Positions 18,983-31,039 of a stretch of DNA of 64,000 nucleotides are shown here, in pieces. This DNA comes from Macrotis lagotis (lineage: Eukaryota; Chordata; Mammalia; Peramelemorphia; Peramelidae). A program made the translations under genes and the position numbers. Each line of letters opens with the position of its first letter. Within the stretch, counting starts at the first letter, position 1. The stretch spans positions 107,133,971-107,197,970 of the forward strand of contig NC_133665.1 in assembly GCF_037893015.1 (NCBI RefSeq). The letters run 5' to 3'. The notes under the pieces were generated by a model that saw only the letters and a program-made list of their open reading frames with translations, made no database searches and was not told the DNA's origin.

Positions 18983-19468
18983 AACCAGAAATTAGTGAAA
19001 ATAATCATGTAAGGCATTTCCTAACCCAGGTTCACAGACCTCTCCCCATCAGATCTACCCTTGAATCTCTGGGTATCCCTGGGTGTGAGGTTGTTAAGAA
19101 ACCCCAATTTAGTCCAATACTTATATTTTACAGATGAGGAAATTGATGCCTAGAGTGGGAAAGGGGAACTTGTACAATATGTGGAATCATATTAAAAATC
19201 CCCTTTTTAGTTTAACTGAAAATATTAAGAAATATTTTTCTAGCCTATAATCCTTAACAAAGTGGGAAAAGAGGTCAAGATCAAAAGCTAAGGACCAAGA
19301 ATATGGACTAAGAGTAATAAACAAGCTTTGAACACAAAAATGTCTCTTTCCCAATATGGTAAGGACTCCCTGGTTGGCTGGAAGGGCTGCCCCCAATGTG
19401 TTGCATAAGTGTATTTGGTGGTTCAAAGGGAGCCAGGATAAATATCTCTAGCTTCTTCTTCTTCCACC

Positions 19469-19627
19469 CTTCTTTTTTTTTCTTTAGGTTTTTGCAAGGC
19501 AAGTGGGGTTAAGTGGCTTGCCCAAGGCCACACAGCTAGGTAATTATTGTGTGTCTGAAACTAGATTTGAACTCAGGTACTCCTGACTCCAGGGCCAGTG
19601 CTCTATCCACCGTGCCACCTAGCTGCT
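19469..19627 (-). mobile_element. CORE-SINE (WSINE1-like)
   Basis: Full-length antisense copy: TTTAGGTTTTTGCAAGGCAA to CCGTGCCACCTAGCTGC. Confidence 0.92.
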
Positions 19628-20911
19628 GACTAGCCACCGCCCCCCACCCCCTTCTTCAAGGGAGATTTTAATTCTTGCAAGAGGGGAAATAAAAGATTGA
19701 GTCCAAAGAGAGTACTGGACAAAAACTATATCTATATACTCCCTTAAATATTGTTAGTCTAGGGGATATGATCAGATTTAATCTACTCTCTGATTGCTGT
19801 AGGGGAAGGGAAGTGAGAGGAGGGTCCCGATTTTTATTTCCAAAACTTAAACCCTATCCCATCAAATGCCAGACTCACAATGAACACATACAGCAGGTAG
19901 CAAAGAAACCCATTTATTCAAATCAGGAGCAAAACAGAAATCAGAGAAAGTATACATAGGAAGGTATACATAGGAACTCTCCCATTGGAAGTGGATCTCA
20001 CTCAAGGGGAAACTCCAAAATTTTCAGAGTACCAAGACAGGGGTAAGAAGATTGAGGCATAATGGAGACTGCCAGTTTCTCTGATTTTGGTTACTTCCTA
20101 ACTTTTTCCTTCCACAAATGGAAATATAGTTGACCTCAAACATCTTTCTTTTTGAATCCAGAAGTCAGAAGTGCCCAAAGACTATGAGTTATTGAGAATG
20201 AGAGTTCCAAATCAATGAGTTTTGGGTCTAGGATTAAACCAATTAAGATACATGCCCCCCACAAAATGAGGCCTAGATCCCACTAAGGGCAGGACCCTCT
20301 TTTCCATTTAGAAGGAATGAACACATTGATTATAGAGAGGAGCCCTTGCAGTATGGGTTGAAGCATATCACCCCCTTCTCAGAAGAATTTTTCTTTTTAG
20401 AATGTTTTTATAGGCATAAAAATAAAAGACATTAAATGCCAAAGAAAATCAATCATGTTGAAATATAGTTATCAAAATATGTTTTAAAAGATCAACCACC
20501 TAAATCATGGATCCTGCCATAAGAACCCCTGCTATTAATGCTACCTCAAATTAACTTGTGGTAAAGACATGTATAAGGCCATGGAGGTGGGAGAGGGGAG
20601 CAGTGTAGACTGGGGAACAATGTCAGTTTGGATATTTCTCTAAGCTAGAGATGTTTGGATTTAGAATAATGTTAAATTAACAAAACTGTTTCTAGCAAGC
20701 TTCTGCCTAAAACAAAATAATAACTTTTTTTGTATTTGAAGGTAGCCACATTCCTTATCCTTATAATGACCTATGTGCCAGATACATTGCAAAGATTTCA
20801 TCTGATGCTCACAACAACCATGGGAGGTAGGTTTATTATTATCCTCATTATATAACTATTTCTACCTTTTCATATTTGTTTGCAACATTCCTCTACCCTA
20901 GTATTTGGTCA

Positions 20912-21058
20912 GATTTTTTTTTTAAGAAGGCAACAGAGTTAAGTGACTTGCCTAAGTTCACACAGCTAGGTAATTATTATTGTGTTTGAGATTGGATTTG
21001 AACTCAGGTCCTCCTGATTCCAGGGCTGGTTCTCCATCCACTGCACTACCTAGCTGTC
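20912..21058 (-). mobile_element. CORE-SINE
   Basis: Antisense copy with AGTTAAGTGACTTGCCTAAG, CACACAGCTAGGTAATTATT, ending CACTGCACTACCTAGCTGTC. Confidence 0.88.
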
Positions 21059-21316
21059 CGGTTTCCTTGTGTATAAAGAAACTGAAACAAACAGAGGTGA
21101 AGTATCTGATTTCACATTTAAATTTTGCTTTCCTGATTCTAAGTATTCCTGATTCTAAGCTCATAGCTCTACTCACTTCATCCTCTTCCTTCTTTCCAAA
21201 GAAATGTAGTCCTAGGTATTGGAGGAGGGGGAGTGGAAGGAGGTCTTCCTCAGTGCAACACTGACTTTTGGCACAATCTCCATCATTCCTCATCCCATCC
21301 TGGTGGAGCCCTTGCT

Positions 21317-21342
21317 CTCTCTCTCTCTCTCTCTCTCTCTCA
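21317..21342. repeat. (CT)n microsatellite
   Basis: About 13 CT units. Confidence 0.9.
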
Positions 21343-21599
21343 ATAGGGATGTGCTAAAAGCAGGAGGGGCAGTGGATCAATCATTTCTCCTCACAGGGTT
21401 GATCAGGAGGTAGCTGCGGAGCCACAGAAAGGATTCTGAGATATAAGGAGGCAGGAGACTCCATAGTTGTGTTGTCTCGAAGACAAGGAAGAAGAATTAG
21501 TCTGGCAAAACTAGACGGGATTTTCCCAGGTCAGCTGGTCAATGATCCCGTCTGATTGAGAGAGGGAAGGACAGAAAAATCTGTAGTCAAAATCTGTAA

Positions 21600-21755
21600 T
21601 TTTCTTGCTAACTTAGTCTCTGTAAGACTTTGGGCAGACCTGGTGAGACCTCCTCTGGGCCTCAGTGTCCTCATATATCAAGTAAGCAGACTGAATGAAT
21701 CTAGCTGTCTTTAAGGTCTGTTCCTATCCTAGAGGTAATGATTCTATGATCACAA
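21600..21755 (+). mobile_element. MIR/THER1-like SINE
   Basis: It has GACTTTGGGCAGACC, GGGCCTCAGTGTCCTCATAT and the late segment TCTAGCTGTCTTTAAGGTCT..ATTCTATGATC, typical of the 3' end of these elements. Confidence 0.55.
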
Positions 21756-21887
21756 GTCACATGACAAGTTAGTGGTTGTGAAGGGGGAGGGGTTACGATG
21801 AGGTGACTGGGTGAATAATAAAGTTAATAGTTTTGTATATCTTTGGCACTTTTTGAGGTTTACAAAATGCTCTGGAAATCCTGACAA

Positions 21888-22030
21888 CTGGAGTAGCTAG
21901 TGTTCCTGGAAACAGTAGCATCTGAGTTCAAACCCTTTTTCAGACACTTGATACTTACTAGCTGTGTGATTTGGGGCAAGTCACTTAATCTCATTGCCCC
22001 ACAAAATCCAAAAGAAAAAAGAAAAAAAAA
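21888..22030 (+). mobile_element. CORE-SINE
   Basis: GTAGCTAGTGTTCCTGG head, GAGTTCAAACCC B-box, CTAGCTGTGTGATTTGGGGC, A-rich tail. Confidence 0.8.
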
Positions 22031-22164
22031 AGAAATCATGACACCTATATCAGGTGGCTTGCCCATTCCCTGCCTCCATTTACAGTTTGAGGCTCTTCCT
22101 ATAACATCATCCTGACTCTCACATTGAACTCTGGCTCTGAATGGTTTTAGAAAAAAGGCAGACT

Positions 22165-22545
22165 CACATGAAGCGATGAAGTGAGCAGTAACAACAACAT
22201 TGTAACTGCGAACAAAGACTTAGCTATCCTCAGCAATACAATTCCAAGACAATTCCAAAGGACTAACACTAAAAAATACTATCCATCTCCAGAGAAAGAA
22301 CTGATGAAATCTGAATGCAGATTAAAGCATACTTTTTTTTAACTTTATTTTTCTTGGAATTTTTTGGTCTGTTTTCTTTCACAATATGGATAATATGGAA
22401 AGTTCTGCATGACTACACATGTATAACCTAGATCAAATTGCTTGCCTTCTTAAGGGAGGAGGAGGAGAGAAATAAATTAGAACTCAAAAATTTAAAAATA
22501 TTTAAAATTGGTTTTACACATAATTGGAAAAAAATAAAATAAAGA
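22165..22545 (+). mobile_element. L1 3'-UTR fragment
   Basis: CAGTAACAACAACATTGTAA, CAGAGAAAGAACTGATGAAA, TCTGAATGCAGATTAAAGCA, CACAATATGGATAATATGGA, TATAACCTAGATCAAATTGC, then ATAATTGGAAAAAAATAAAA. Confidence 0.75.
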
Positions 22546-22879
22546 ATTCCTGCTGCCTAAGGGCTTGGTTGGGGCCATAACAATATGCTCAGAAAACAGC
22601 AGTTCCAGACCAAGGAAGTGACAAGTTTTTCTGTGGAAGTTTGAAGAAAGGATCACAGGATGGTGGAAATAAAGATGAAAAGGACCCCAAAGCCTATGTA
22701 AATTAATGCCCTTATTTTAGAGATTGGGAAGCTGAGATCTAGAGAAATAAATGGATCTTATCCAATCCAATCAAGGAATTTTCTTCCTTCTTGGTCTCTG
22801 TGCTTTTCAAAGATTTTTATTGACCAAAAACCTCATGTTTTTCCTCTGCTGCTGTTCCAGCTCATGCCCAGCCTAGCCG

Positions 22880-23035
22880 GCCTTGGTGGCACAGTGGATA
22901 GAGCACCAGCCCTGGAGTCAGGAGTACCTGAGTTCAAATCCGACCTCAGACACTTAACAATTACCTAGTTGTGTGGCCTTGGGCAAGCCACTTAACCCTG
23001 TTTGCCTTGCAAAAACCTAAAAAAAAAAAAAAAGA
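22880..23035 (+). mobile_element. CORE-SINE (WSINE1-like), young
   Basis: CCTTGGTGGCACAGTGGATA, GAGTTCAAATCC, TAGTTGTGTGGCCTTGGGCA, poly-A with GAAA repeats. The very 5' end differs from GGGGCGGCTAGG, so slightly 5'-shortened. Confidence 0.9.
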
Positions 23036-23559
23036 AAGAAAGAAAGTGATAGAGAAAGGATTTGAATTCAGGTCCCTTGGTTTCAAATACTGTACTCATT
23101 CCTATTAGCTGAAAATGGTCAGGAGGGACTTCCTGGAAAAGGTTGTTTTGGGGCTCAGTAGGTACCAGTATAGAGTAACTGCAACGAAGGGCAACTGAGG
23201 CAGTGGGAAAGGACTCAGTAACTTTCTTCTTGGGGCAGATTTCTAACTGTAGTTAGCCAAACAAAAGAGTTGGGTAGTTTGGAATATGAGATGGGGTATG
23301 TGTGGAGGCTGACTCTTAGGCACTTGACTCTTCCAAAGGATACCAGAGGGAACCACAGAGATGCCCTAGCCAAGGCCAATCTGGAGGGAGACCTGAGCCT
23401 GGGTAACAGGTAATGAGGTTGACTCTGAATCCAAGTGATGTCCTTGTTCCAGGGACACAAGCATCCATGTCCCCCAGAAAGGGAAGGAAATAGTAAAGAG
23501 CATCATTGTCTTTAGTCACTCTGGGAAAAAAAACAGAGGGCTAGAATCAGGATTGAACA

Positions 23560-23830
23560 GGCAGAACCAGGAAACTAAGTCCTTCCTGTCACTCTTTCCC
23601 TGTCAGAACCTAAACTTAATTTCCTGTTCAGAAACCTTCCTTGGCTCCCTAGAGTCTCCCGCATTTAGTATTGCGAGCTCCTTTGCCTAGCATTCGAAGC
23701 CTCTGTCATCTGGACAGAAGGAGAAAATAAGACTCCTAGGACTCTAGCCTTCTCCAGCTAGAGAATTTTCTTCCTTTCTTGGTCTCTGTGTCTCTTAAAG
23801 TCTTTCGTGATCAGATCCTTTCTGTCCTCT
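23560..23830 (+). mobile_element. L2 LINE fragment
   Basis: CCTTCCTTGGCTCCCTAGAG, TTTGCCTAGCATTCGAAGCC follow the L2 RT C-terminal pattern (LQWLPI...K.LCLAFKAL). Diverged. Confidence 0.5.
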
Positions 23831-23891
23831 ACTGCTATCCCATCCTTCTTACAAGCTCTTTAGGAGACAGAGGTCAGATTACTCAAAGTGG

Positions 23892-24055
23892 GTTGGTGGG
23901 AAACTAAGTGATGTAGTGGATAGAACACTGGTCTTGGAGTCAGGAAGACCTGAGTTCAAATCTAACCTCAGACACTTGAGACTTACTGGCTGTGTGACCC
24001 TGGGCAAGTCACTTATCTCCAATTGCCTCAACCCCCTCCCAAAATATTACTCAAA
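23892..24055 (+). mobile_element. CORE-SINE
   Basis: GAAACTAAGTGATGTAGTGG, GAGTTCAAATC, TGGCTGTGTGACCCTGGGCA, A-rich end. Confidence 0.88.
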
Positions 24056-24199
24056 AAGAGTCAAACAAAGAAAAAAAGAACAAGTTGACAGAGACATAAG
24101 ATCCCAATACCTGAGCTGGAAGGGAGCTCAAAGAGTATCTGTTCCACCCTTATCTGAGTGAACCCTCTTGTACACCAAGTAGCTGAGTACATGAAGACC

Positions 24200-24605
24200 C
24201 TTAGCACTGGGACTCCTTGTTCCCACCCAGTTGTGCTTCAGTCTCTTGGGATTTTGCCAGCATGATTCAACTGTCTTCTAACCCTGGAATATCCCTCAGT
24301 TTCCAGGATTTTTATCACCCTGGAAAATCCCTCCATCATACTGGCCCCCTTCTCCAAGTGGTGAAATCCTTCCAGAGCCTCCATTTTGGGGACAGGTCCA
24401 GGCTGGTCATGCTTCATTTCCCTGGCAAATGTGCTTGGAATTCTCTCCAGCTTTCATGTATTGCCTTCCCTTTTTAGAAAGGAAGCTCCATGAGGGTAGG
24501 AACTGTCTTTTTGCTTGCATTTATAACCCCAGAATTTAGCACAGTGCCTTACATATAGGGAGAGGTCTTAATAAATACTTATTACCTGCCTTCTTGCCTT
24601 CCAGA
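24200..24605 (+). mobile_element. L2 LINE 3' end
   Basis: The final segment GGAAGCTCCATGAGGGTAGG, ATTTAGCACAGTGCCTTACA, TCTTAATAAATACTTATT is the classic L2 3' terminus. Confidence 0.7.
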
Positions 24606-25054
24606 GTGCAGAACTAAGAATAACAGATGGCAGTTACAGAGAGACAGGCTTTGTTTTAATATAATTCTAACTCCTTGGCTCTGAGGACTGCTATGGAGAA
24701 AGGAGATCGAAACAGATGCTGTTTCCCAAATTCACCAACTCCATTCTTTCTTCTTTTCCCCCACTTCCTTCCCCCCCTCCTTTTTTCTTCTTTTTTTATT
24801 ATATTGTTAAATTAGCAAGCATCTATTTTCTCTCTCTTAAACCCCCTTTAAAAAGAAAAACAAGACTTGAAACAAATATGTATAGTCAAGCAAAACAAAT
24901 TCTCTCATTATACATGTCCAAAAATATATGCTAGACACTTCCTTTCTTTCATCTCTATTCCCAAAGGGTAAACTGTTTCCCTCCCTCCCCGCCCCCCCCC
25001 AACCACCTTAACTACTCAAACTCATCAGAGTTCCATCTGTCTGCTTCACCCAGG

Positions 25055-25460
25055 GGCAGGAATTAGAGTGAGCTGAGCCTTGAAGGAATGCAGGAATTAT
25101 AAGAGGCAAAGAAAGATAAGAAAGGCAATCCAGGAATATGGAACAGCTGGTACCCAGATAAGGAGAGAGGAGACAGGAGATGGAGTTTCAAGTCATGGAA
25201 TAGAAAATTGGCCAATATGGTTGGAAAAATAGAGTTCATGAAGGCAAATTATGTAAAATAACTTTGGAAATCTAGGTTGGAGCTGGATGGAGCAGGTGAT
25301 GATAGGTTGAGAAGTTTTCATTTTATTCTAGAGGTTAAAGGGAACCATTGAAGATTCTTCAGTGGAAGAGTGGTATGGTCTGACCAAAGAATGGGCTTGG
25401 GAGAGGTGGGCTTAAGGATCCATATAGGTTCCTTTCATGAAGAATTCACCAAACTGACTC
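25055..25460 (-). mobile_element. L2 LINE fragment
   Basis: Complement of L2: GGAATTAGAGTGAGCTGAGC, TTATTCTAGAGGTTAAAGGG, CATTGAAGATTCTTCAGTGG, GGTATGGTCTGACC. Confidence 0.6.
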
Positions 25461-26260
25461 AGGGAGTTGACAAAAAGCTTAAATATTAATTCACAGGTTG
25501 CTGCAAAAGTTCACAACTTACTACAAAATGTTCACAGACTGCTAAGGGAAAGAAGGACTAAAATGAAGGCAGGAAATCACTGATCCTAAACAGTTATAAG
25601 CTAAAGGGAAAGAGAAACTAAGAAGTAGGAAACCACTGATCCCTAAACAACTTAAACAACCTAAACATTTAAAGCCACAATGAAAGGTTGAACAGGAAGA
25701 AAGGCTTGGTAGCATGAGAGGTTATTTGAGGGATCACAGGTAGAGGAGCAACTCAAATGAGGAGTGAGTGCTTTTAAGGACATAGGAATATGTAGGGAAA
25801 TGTAAGGAAATAAAGGTGAGGGTGAGTCAGAGATGAGACAATCTAGGTATATGTTGATAGGAGTAGTAACTACCAGAGCAGAGAAGAAGTAATTAGGAAT
25901 ATGTAGATGAGGGGTAATAGGTCCAAAGATTTAATCTTTCAGGGTAAGGCAGGGATCCATTTTTTTTTTTTACTGGTAGGGGCTTTTGTGCCTAGGGGCA
26001 GGGATTTGTCAGAGTCCTTGCCAGATGGGTAAGGTACTTTACTCAAAGTTCATTGACTTCATCTCAGGCCTTAGAAAATGGGATGGGGGGGAGGATACAT
26101 GGCCAGTACAGAGGGTACAGATTAATAACTATGAAACATATTTCTCTGTCCAATATTTCTTCTACTTCAAGACCTGAGTTTTAAGAATATGTGTGGTTAT
26201 TGATTAGAGAACAACTCTGAGGCACCAACTTACACCTATCAGATTGACTAATATTACAGA
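25460..26260. other. Intergenic, unassigned
   Basis: AT-rich, no gene or clear repeat. Repeated phrases such as ACTGCTAAGGGAAAGAAGGAC and ACTAAGAAGTAGGAAACCACTGATCC hint at a local imperfect duplication near 25550-25650. Confidence 0.3.
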
Positions 26261-27330
26261 AAAGGAAAAGGACAAAAACTGAAGGGGATGAGAAAAAATT
26301 GAGACACTGTTGCACTGCATTTTGTGAATTAATTCAACCATTTTGGAACTATGCCTAAAGGGCTATAAATCTATGCATACTCTTTGGCCCGGCAACACCA
26401 CCACTCAGTCTATATCACAAAGAAATTTAAAAACAAACAAGACCCATATGTATAAAAATACTTATAGCACCTCATTTTGTGGGGTCAAAAAATCAGAAAT
26501 TGATAGAATGCCCATCAATTGAGGAGTGGCTGAACAAATTGTGGTATTTGAGTGAAAAGTAATGTTGTTGTGCTACAAGAAATCATGAGCAGGATAGACT
26601 CAGAAAAACCTGGGGAGACTTATGTGAACTCATACAAAGTGAAGTTAGCAGAACCAGGGGAACATTATGTACAATAACAGCAATATGGTATAAAGATCAA
26701 CAATGAATGACAGCTATTGTCAACAAGACAATGATTCAAGATAGTTCCAAAGGATTCATGAAGAATGCTATCCATCTTCAGAAAAAAAAAAGATGGAGTC
26801 TGAGAGCTGATTGAAACATACTTTTTTAAACTTTATTTTTCTTGTGCTTTTTAAAAAAATAATATATTTATCTATTTATTTTTCTAACTATATGCAAAGA
26901 TAGTTTTCAACATTCTTTTTTTTGTAAGATTTTATGTTCCATATATTCTTTTTTTTTTTTTTGCAAGGCAGTGGGGTTAAGTTCCTTGCCCAAGGCCACA
27001 CAGCTAGGTAATTATTAAGTGTCTGAGGTTGGATTTGAACTCAGGTCCTCCTGACTCCAGGTCCAGTGCTCTATCCACTGTACCACCTAGCTGCTCCCAT
27101 TCCATATATTCTTGGTTTTTTTGTGGGGGTATCTTTTCTTTCACAACATGCTAATATGCAAATATATTTTGCACAATTGTCCATTTGTAATATATCAACT
27201 TCCTTATCAACTTGCTTCAAGAAGGAGAGAGAGAGGGAGGCAAAGAATCGGAACTAAAAATAGAAAATGTTATAATTGTTTTACATGTAATTGAAAAAAT
27301 ATATTTAAAAATTTAAACAAAATAAAAATT
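26260..27330 (+). mobile_element. L1 3' end, interrupted by a SINE
   Basis: Long L1 3' block: CACTGTTGCACTGCATTTTG, GGCCCGGCAACACCACCACT, TGCCCATCAATTGAGGAGTG, GGCTGAACAAATTGTGGTAT, GAACATTATGTACAATAACA, ATAGTTCCAAAGGATTCATG, then the tail to about 27330. An antisense SINE at 26945-27097 splits it. Confidence 0.8.
26945..27097 (-). mobile_element. CORE-SINE (WSINE1-like) inside the L1
   Basis: TTTTTTTTGCAAGGCAGTGG to CCACTGTACCACCTAGCTGC. The L1 text resumes afterwards, with CCATATATTC repeated on both sides as the target duplication. Confidence 0.92.
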
Positions 27331-27700
27331 AAAAAAGGAGTATGAGTATAGTAGGATAGAGGGGAAAGAGTAGGGGAAACCAATTAAGAGGCTATTGGAA
27401 GAACAGTACAGGAAAGGGAGTGAAGGTAGCAGCTGTGCTAAATGGGTTATGGGTAGGAGAGTTGTGCCCTGAATAAAATTAGGGAATTGTGGAGGAAGGG
27501 TGGCTTTAGGTGGAGGATATGATGAGTTCTATTTTGAACATCTTGAGGTTGAGATGGCACTTCCAGATGGGCAGTAGACAGCTGATCATGCAGTATAAGA
27601 CTTTGGGTGAGAGAATAGGGTCAGAAACATATAGATCCTGGGGCCCCCTTAATTATAGGTTTCCCCTGAAAATTATCCAGAGGTTGAATGTATGATTATA
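27330..27700 (-). mobile_element. L2 LINE fragment
   Basis: Complement of L2 ORF2: CCAATTAAGAGGCTATTGG, GATGAGTTCTATTTTGAACA, TTGAGGTTGAGATGGCACTT, CCAGATGGGCAGTAGACAGC. It seems to continue the same copy as 25055-25460, parted by later insertions. Confidence 0.6.
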
Positions 27701-28560
27701 AGTCAGAATATATTCTTAACCACAGCTCACAAACTCCCACCAATAGAAGCAGAAGACATTAATTCAAAGCAAAAGACATTAAATTAAAAGCATAGCAAAA
27801 TAGATGACAAGGAAAATTTGCCCCATATGTATAGGGTTACACTCTCCCACAGATTATATACCTCTAGTGGGAGAAGAGAAATAAATGTGGCCAGGGAACA
27901 AAGAAAACCAGGCTAACTCGTTCTTAAGGCAGAGTTTCTCCTGAAATACTTCTCTCCTGGTGTTTCTTGCTGACCCTGCTCTACCTTGGATGTTCTTAAT
28001 CACTTGTATGAGATAATACCTATGTTGTCTTCTTGGCTAGTGGTGTTACTGGGTTGCATGTGCTTTCTCCATTTCAGCACTTTGATGAAGTTCTTGCTAA
28101 TCTAGTATCTCCACTTCACTGTCATCTTCTGATGTCTGGGATGAGCTGTTCTTTGCTGAATTATATCTATATGTTGTTGTTTCCCTCAATTGGAGTGGGG
28201 TGTCTATTAGTCCTTTTAGCTCATAGCCTCAGGAGTCATGTCAGTGATTTTATGAGGGAATACTAGCTTTATCAAGAGAAGCCTTTAGGTTTCAAGTTGG
28301 TCATTTAAACCATCTTCAGCCTCATCTGTCACTGTTTGAATTTATTCTATTCTTTACATTTAGGTGAGAAAATTCTTTTTATCTCTTATTGTGCTCCTGG
28401 ATATTTCATAAAATTATTTCTGAGAGCTTCACTTATTATACTTGGAGAAGCAAGCTATAGCCTTGCTTGTTTGCCCTTCCTTTCTGCCAACACTAATTCT
28501 ACTGCCCTTCCTACACAAAGTTTTCAGGGTCATCTGCATAACATTGCTAACTGAATCTAT
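27700..28560. other. Intergenic, unassigned
   Basis: AT-rich. No recognised gene or repeat. Confidence 0.4.
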
Positions 28561-28760
28561 GGGAATAGATGAAATCACCAAGAAAGACTGTCAAAGCAGA
28601 GGAGACAAGGACTCAGGATAGTCTTGGGAAACATCCATGATTAGTGAATAGTCAGGAATAGTCAGACATAGAGGAAAACCAAGAGAGATCTGTGTGACAG
28701 AAGCCAAGTGAGGAGAGAATATCCAGGAAGGGAAGAGATTTTTTTCCTAGTTATCTTATA
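28560..28760 (-). mobile_element. L2 LINE fragment
   Basis: GAATAGATGAAATCACCAAG, GACTCAGGATAGTCTTGGG, AAGCCAAGTGAGGAGAGAAT is the next part of the antisense L2 pattern. Confidence 0.55.
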
Positions 28761-29239
28761 AATGACTTTTTTCTGATTATTTTATGTATCAAATATAATT
28801 TGGGTTTGAGAGAGAACAAACCCAATAGTGACCCAAGCCAGAGATTTTTGTTAGATGTTGACCCAAAGGAATATTAAATATGAGAGCAGCTTTCAGGGGA
28901 CCACTTTGAGGGGACCTGAGCTATGTTTGGAGGCATTGGTAAGGGAGTGAACAATGGAAAGGAGAGTAATGATGCTCCAGCTTTATGTCTCGTCCAGGCA
29001 ACTAGCTGTTTTGCCATTTGCCTGCTAATGCTGTTTCTGAGATGTTCTTCCCCACCTAGACTGGTACCCTCCATACAGGCCCTAAATCCTGGATCCTTCT
29101 GCCTAGAACTCCCACATTCAACTCCCTCATCTCTGAGGATGTTAGGACTTTCATTTTTGGAGATCCCACCCCTAGGTACCAACCCAATATATTGGTGACT
29201 GTGTGCCAACTAGCCATCATAAATCTTCTTATTGGCCCT

Positions 29240-29515
29240 AAAAACTAGCCCATCAGACCATGTTTCAGCTTTACATACTCTGCAGTCATCCATCCAGGTC
29301 TTCTCAACATCTGCCCACCAACCTCCTTCCCATCTTCTGTAATGATATTTTCACCTCCTCAGAACAAACTTCCCTTTCATGTTCCCAATCCCCACTACAA
29401 GTACTGTCTTACTCTATTACAATGCAAACTCCTTGACAGTAGAGACTGTTAGCATCCAGCAAAGTGCTGGGCACATGGGGAGCACTTAACAAATGGTTTT
29501 CTACTGATTTATGAC
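29240..29515 (+). mobile_element. L2 LINE 3' end
   Basis: AATGCAAACTCCTTGACAGT, AAAGTGCTGGGCACATGGGG, AGCACTTAACAAATGG. Opposite strand to the L2 pieces to the left, so a separate copy. Confidence 0.6.
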
Positions 29516-29829
29516 TGAAAGGGCAAGCTCCTGAAGGAAACTGGAAGACATAAGTATAGTGATTGACTTTAGCAAGAAGAGTAACTTTTTTCTCAGATAC
29601 TGGGTTACAAGAAGGGAGAAGAATGAACTGGGGGAAAGACGAAATCCCGAGTGGTTGATCTCTGTTTTCTGAATAAAGTGGGAGTCCAAGTCCTCTGCTA
29701 AGAGGGAGGAAGCAACAGGTCCCAAAGAGCCTTATCATTGAATCTTCATCATACATCATGGTAATTGGCAAACGCTACAAATCGGAGCTCAACACAATTT
29801 TGTTGATTGTCAAATCTTAAAAGTGATGG

Positions 29830-29981
29830 AGGGGCGGCTAGGTGGCACAGTGGATAGAGCACCGGCCCTGGAGTCAGGAGTACCTGGGTTCAAATCTGGT
29901 CTCAGACACTTAATAATGACCTAGCTGTGTGGCCTTGGGCAAGCCACTTAACCCCATTTGCCTTGTAAAACCCTAAAAAAT
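29830..29981 (+). mobile_element. CORE-SINE (WSINE1-like) with target duplication
   Basis: GGGGCGGCTAGGTGGCACAG to ACCCTAAAAAAT, flanked by AAGTGATGGA at 29821 and 29982. Close to consensus. Confidence 0.95.
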
Positions 29982-30031
29982 AAGTGATGGAAAAAATGTT
30001 AATATAGCTTGAACTGAAAAGTGAAGGCAAT

Positions 30032-30188
30032 TTTTTTTAGGTTTTTTTTTTGCAAGGCAAACAGGGTTAAGTGGCTTACCCAAGGCCACACAGCTAGGTC
30101 ATTATTAAGTGTCTGAGACCAGATTTGAACCCAGGTACTCCTGACTCCAGGGCCGGTGCTCTATCCACTGTGCCACCTAGCCGCCCCC
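30032..30188 (-). mobile_element. CORE-SINE (WSINE1-like), inverted partner
   Basis: TTTTTTTTAGGTTTTTTTTT to CACTGTGCCACCTAGCCGCC. It lies tail to tail with the plus-strand copy about 50 bp to the left. Confidence 0.95.
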
Positions 30189-30359
30189 ATGGAGAGTTGT
30201 TAAACATTCACCAGCACACCCTGGTACAAGGGCATTGGCTATTGCAGGGAATTTGAAGAGAGACGTTTGGCCTAGGGAAGAAAGGTTACGAGGACAGCTC
30301 AAGGTTACAAAAGATCTGGGCCTCAAACCCTAGTCTCCTGATTCAAGGTTGACCTTTCT

Positions 30360-30530
30360 CTCCATTCCACTAGCTGTGTGATCCTGGGCAAGTCACTTAA
30401 CCTCTGTCTGCCTATTTCCTCTTCTGTAAAATGGGGATAGATAATAATGACACCTACCTCACAGGATTGTTGAGAATTAAATGAGCTATACATATAAAAA
30501 ATTTTGCAAACTTTAAAGTAATATAAAGGT
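30360..30530 (+). mobile_element. MIR/THER1 SINE
   Basis: CTAGCTGTGTGATCCTGGGC, TTTCCTCTTCTGTAAAATGG, CCTACCTCACAGGATTGTTG, AATTAAATGAGCTATACA, AAACTTTAAAGTAATATAAA. Confidence 0.8.
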
Positions 30531-30719
30531 TCTGGCTATGATTTCTAAATAGGAGAAGCCAGCAATAATAGAACAGTGGAGTCATAATGGTGGAGAGTTA
30601 ATGAAATTTTGTAAAAGCATGTTAGTAAAAAACCAAAATAATAGTTAATAGCTAAAAAAAGGAATTTTGTCCTGCAGAAGGCTTGGAGAATTGGTAAGAG
30701 ATATGGGTAATAAAGATAG

Positions 30720-30830
30720 TAAGGAGGTACAGTGGAAAGAAGACCAAATCTGAGTTCAAATGTGACTTCAGACACTAGCTGTGTGACCCTAACAAGTCAC
30801 AACCTCAATTACTAAAAAGAAAAAGAAAAA
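30720..30830 (+). mobile_element. Degenerate CORE-SINE
   Basis: GGAGGTACAGTGGAAAGAAG, GAGTTCAAATGTGACTTCAG, CTAGCTGTGTGACCCTAACA. Confidence 0.65.
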
Positions 30831-30889
30831 AGTTGCAAAAGTCAGTTAAGGATTGTTGACAGTTAAAAGAATGTTTTTCATTTCTTATA

Positions 30890-30993
30890 TTGTAGAACGG
30901 GAATCCTAAGAGTACCTATCTCACAGTGGTATTGTGAGGATCAAATTTGTAAAAGGATTATTTAGCCCAGGGCCATATACATACATACATACA

Positions 30994-31039
<46 letters not shown>

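Larger units (their letters stand above)
18320..20900. other. Intergenic, promoter side of HYAL1 copy B
   Basis: No gene seen. It holds two SINEs (18841-18982 and 19469-19627) and otherwise unique AT-leaning sequence. A MIR-like piece may lie at 20770-20870 (TATGTGCCAGATACATTGCA). The HYAL1 promoter should be in the first few hundred bases, but no TATA or CpG island is visible. Confidence 0.5.
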
